Program-made: the position numbers and the translations under genes
Source: Lachnospiraceae bacterium
GTDB lineage: Bacteria; Bacillota; Clostridia; Lachnospirales; Lachnospiraceae
Direction of reading: 5' to 3'
Length of the DNA: 64,000 nt
Assembly: GCA_910575035.1 (NCBI GenBank)
Contig: CAJTDL010000002.1
Coordinates: 118,964 to 182,963 of the forward strand
Notes under the pieces: generated by a model
Database searches by the model: none
Told to the model about the DNA's origin: nothing
The model's input: the letters and a program-made list of their open reading frames with translations, nothing else
Shown here: piece after piece, positions 63,180 to 64,000 of the stretch
Layout of the letters: every line of letters starts with the position of its first letter
Numbering within the stretch: the first letter of the stretch is position 1

Positions 63180-64000
63180 CTAATCAAATATCATTTCATC
63201 AACTGTCACAAATTCATACCCTTGTTTTTGAAGGGTGTCAATAATTTCCATGGCTGCTGTCACAGAGGTTTCATATCCGTCATGCATTAGGATAATATCA
63301 TTTTCCTGAACGTCGTTTAGGGTTTTTTCCACAATCTTGGCATGGTTCTGGATAGACCAGTCCAGGGTATCCACATCCCAAAGGACTTCTACCATATTCA
63401 TTTTGCAGTCCAGCTCTTTATGCCAATCCCCAAAGGGCGGGCGAAGGTAAGAAGGGTATATGCCTGTGATTCCATAAATCAACTCATTGGTACGGGTTAC
63501 CTGGGCGCAGGCCTGGTCCATGGTCAGTTTGCTCAATTGTTCGTGTTTGTAGGAATGGTTGCCTATCAGGTGCCCTTCCTCCTGGATCTGCTTTACAATC
63601 TCTGGATATTTTTCCACTTCCTCTCCCAACAGGAAAAAGGTTGCTTTTACATTGCGCTCTTTTAGGGCTGCCAGCATTTCTGGCGTATATTGTGGATGGG
63701 GGCCGTCGTCAAAGGTAATGGCCACCTTCTTTTTTTCTGTATTCCCTTCGGATGTTTGGCCTGTTCCCTGGCTATCCCCATTCTTTGGTAATCCAACAGC
63801 CTCCTGGCTCTCTCCGCCTTGCAAAGACAGCGTGCTTTGTGAATGGCTGGTATCCCTTTGGGTTCCTTCCTGAACATGGATGGCAGATACAAAAGCCTGC
63901 CATACAGCCTCTCCTTTCCCCATTCCGCTAACAAGCAAAAAAGCCACCACACAGATACAAGCCAGATCAAAATTCAGGCATTTTTCCCAAAAACATGTTT
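63180..64000 (-). CDS. Polysaccharide deacetylase family protein (5' end outside window)
   Basis: At least 272 residues; the frame stays open to the window edge, so the start lies beyond 64000. A membrane anchor (LACICVVAFLLVSGM) leads to a linker and a NodB domain with VAITFDDGPHPQYTPEML (catalytic Asp pair), HLIGNHSYKH (metal His), LRPPFGDWH, LWDVDTLDW and ILMHDGYE. All metal and catalytic residues are present. Such enzymes remove acetyl groups from peptidoglycan or other surface polysaccharides and often act in sporulation or lysozyme resistance. Confidence 0.92.
   Translation of the reverse strand, partial: TCFWEKCLNFDLACICVVAFLLVSGMGKGEAVWQAFVSAIHVQEGTQRDTSHSQSTLSLQGGESQEAVGLPKNGDSQGTGQTSEGNTEKKKVAITFDDGPHPQYTPEMLAALKERNVKATFFLLGEEVEKYPEIVKQIQEEGHLIGNHSYKHEQLSKLTMDQACAQVTRTNELIYGITGIYPSYLRPPFGDWHKELDCKMNMVEVLWDVDTLDWSIQNHAKIVEKTLNDVQENDIILMHDGYETSVTAAMEIIDTLQKQGYEFVTVDEMIFD

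Overview
The window looks like a chromosomal segment of a spore-forming, anaerobic gut Firmicute of the Lachnospiraceae type. Reasons: a SpoIIID sporulation regulator, a pyruvate:ferredoxin oxidoreductase, a leucine T-box, clostridial AgrD/AgrB-type quorum sensing, alpha-galactosidase plus AraC regulator, and many secreted proteins with Ig-like or fibronectin-like repeats. No rRNA, tRNA or CRISPR was seen.

Layout. 1-5.8 kb: end of a secreted/anti-sigma-like protein, divergent LysR and MATE genes, a 144-bp palindromic repeat, and a small anchored protein followed by an OmpR-type two-component pair. 5.8-8.5 kb: a 2-isopropylmalate synthase fused in frame to an AraC-type DNA-binding domain, behind a leucine-specific T-box leader. 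8.5-19.3 kb: spoIIID, a decayed nuclease fragment, a flavin reductase, topoisomerase III, a GH3 hexosaminidase, an exonuclease with a zinc ribbon, an alpha-galactosidase with its AraC regulator, a deoxyinosine glycosylase and histidinol phosphatase. 19.3-27 kb: an ECF sigma factor translationally coupled to a beta-propeller anti-sigma-like protein, two secreted proteins, and a BlaI/M56 pair. 27-31.6 kb: a MarR-controlled heterodimeric ABC exporter with a clear promoter and palindromic operator. 31.7-39.9 kb: an Rpn-like protein, an HTH regulator, a large secreted transglutaminase-like protein, and an ABC-2 exporter.

The most interesting part is 40.1-55.9 kb. It holds what appears to be a quorum-sensing-controlled RiPP locus. 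A 49-residue Cys-rich candidate precursor peptide lies between a radical SAM/SPASM maturase and an ABC exporter; upstream in the same orientation are an ABC ATPase and two membrane proteins. The cluster is bracketed by two broken copies of an agr-like system. One copy keeps the sensor kinase, a 51-residue AgrD and a frameshifted AgrB but has only the tail of the response regulator. The other keeps the response regulator but only a stub of the kinase. Three promoters carry the same direct repeat with a 21-bp period, typical of LytTR binding: before agrD, before the RiPP operon, and before a third remnant that leads towards a lipoprotein/ABC operon. The simplest reading is that the surviving kinase and regulator, encoded about 8 kb apart, still work together on these promoters. 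This is inference; the sequence elements are seen directly.

55.9-58.3 kb is a graveyard of a mobilizable element (excisionase, Rpn-type and MobA/MobL relaxase remnants). The window ends with pyruvate:ferredoxin oxidoreductase, a formate/nitrite-type transporter, and a polysaccharide deacetylase cut by the window edge.
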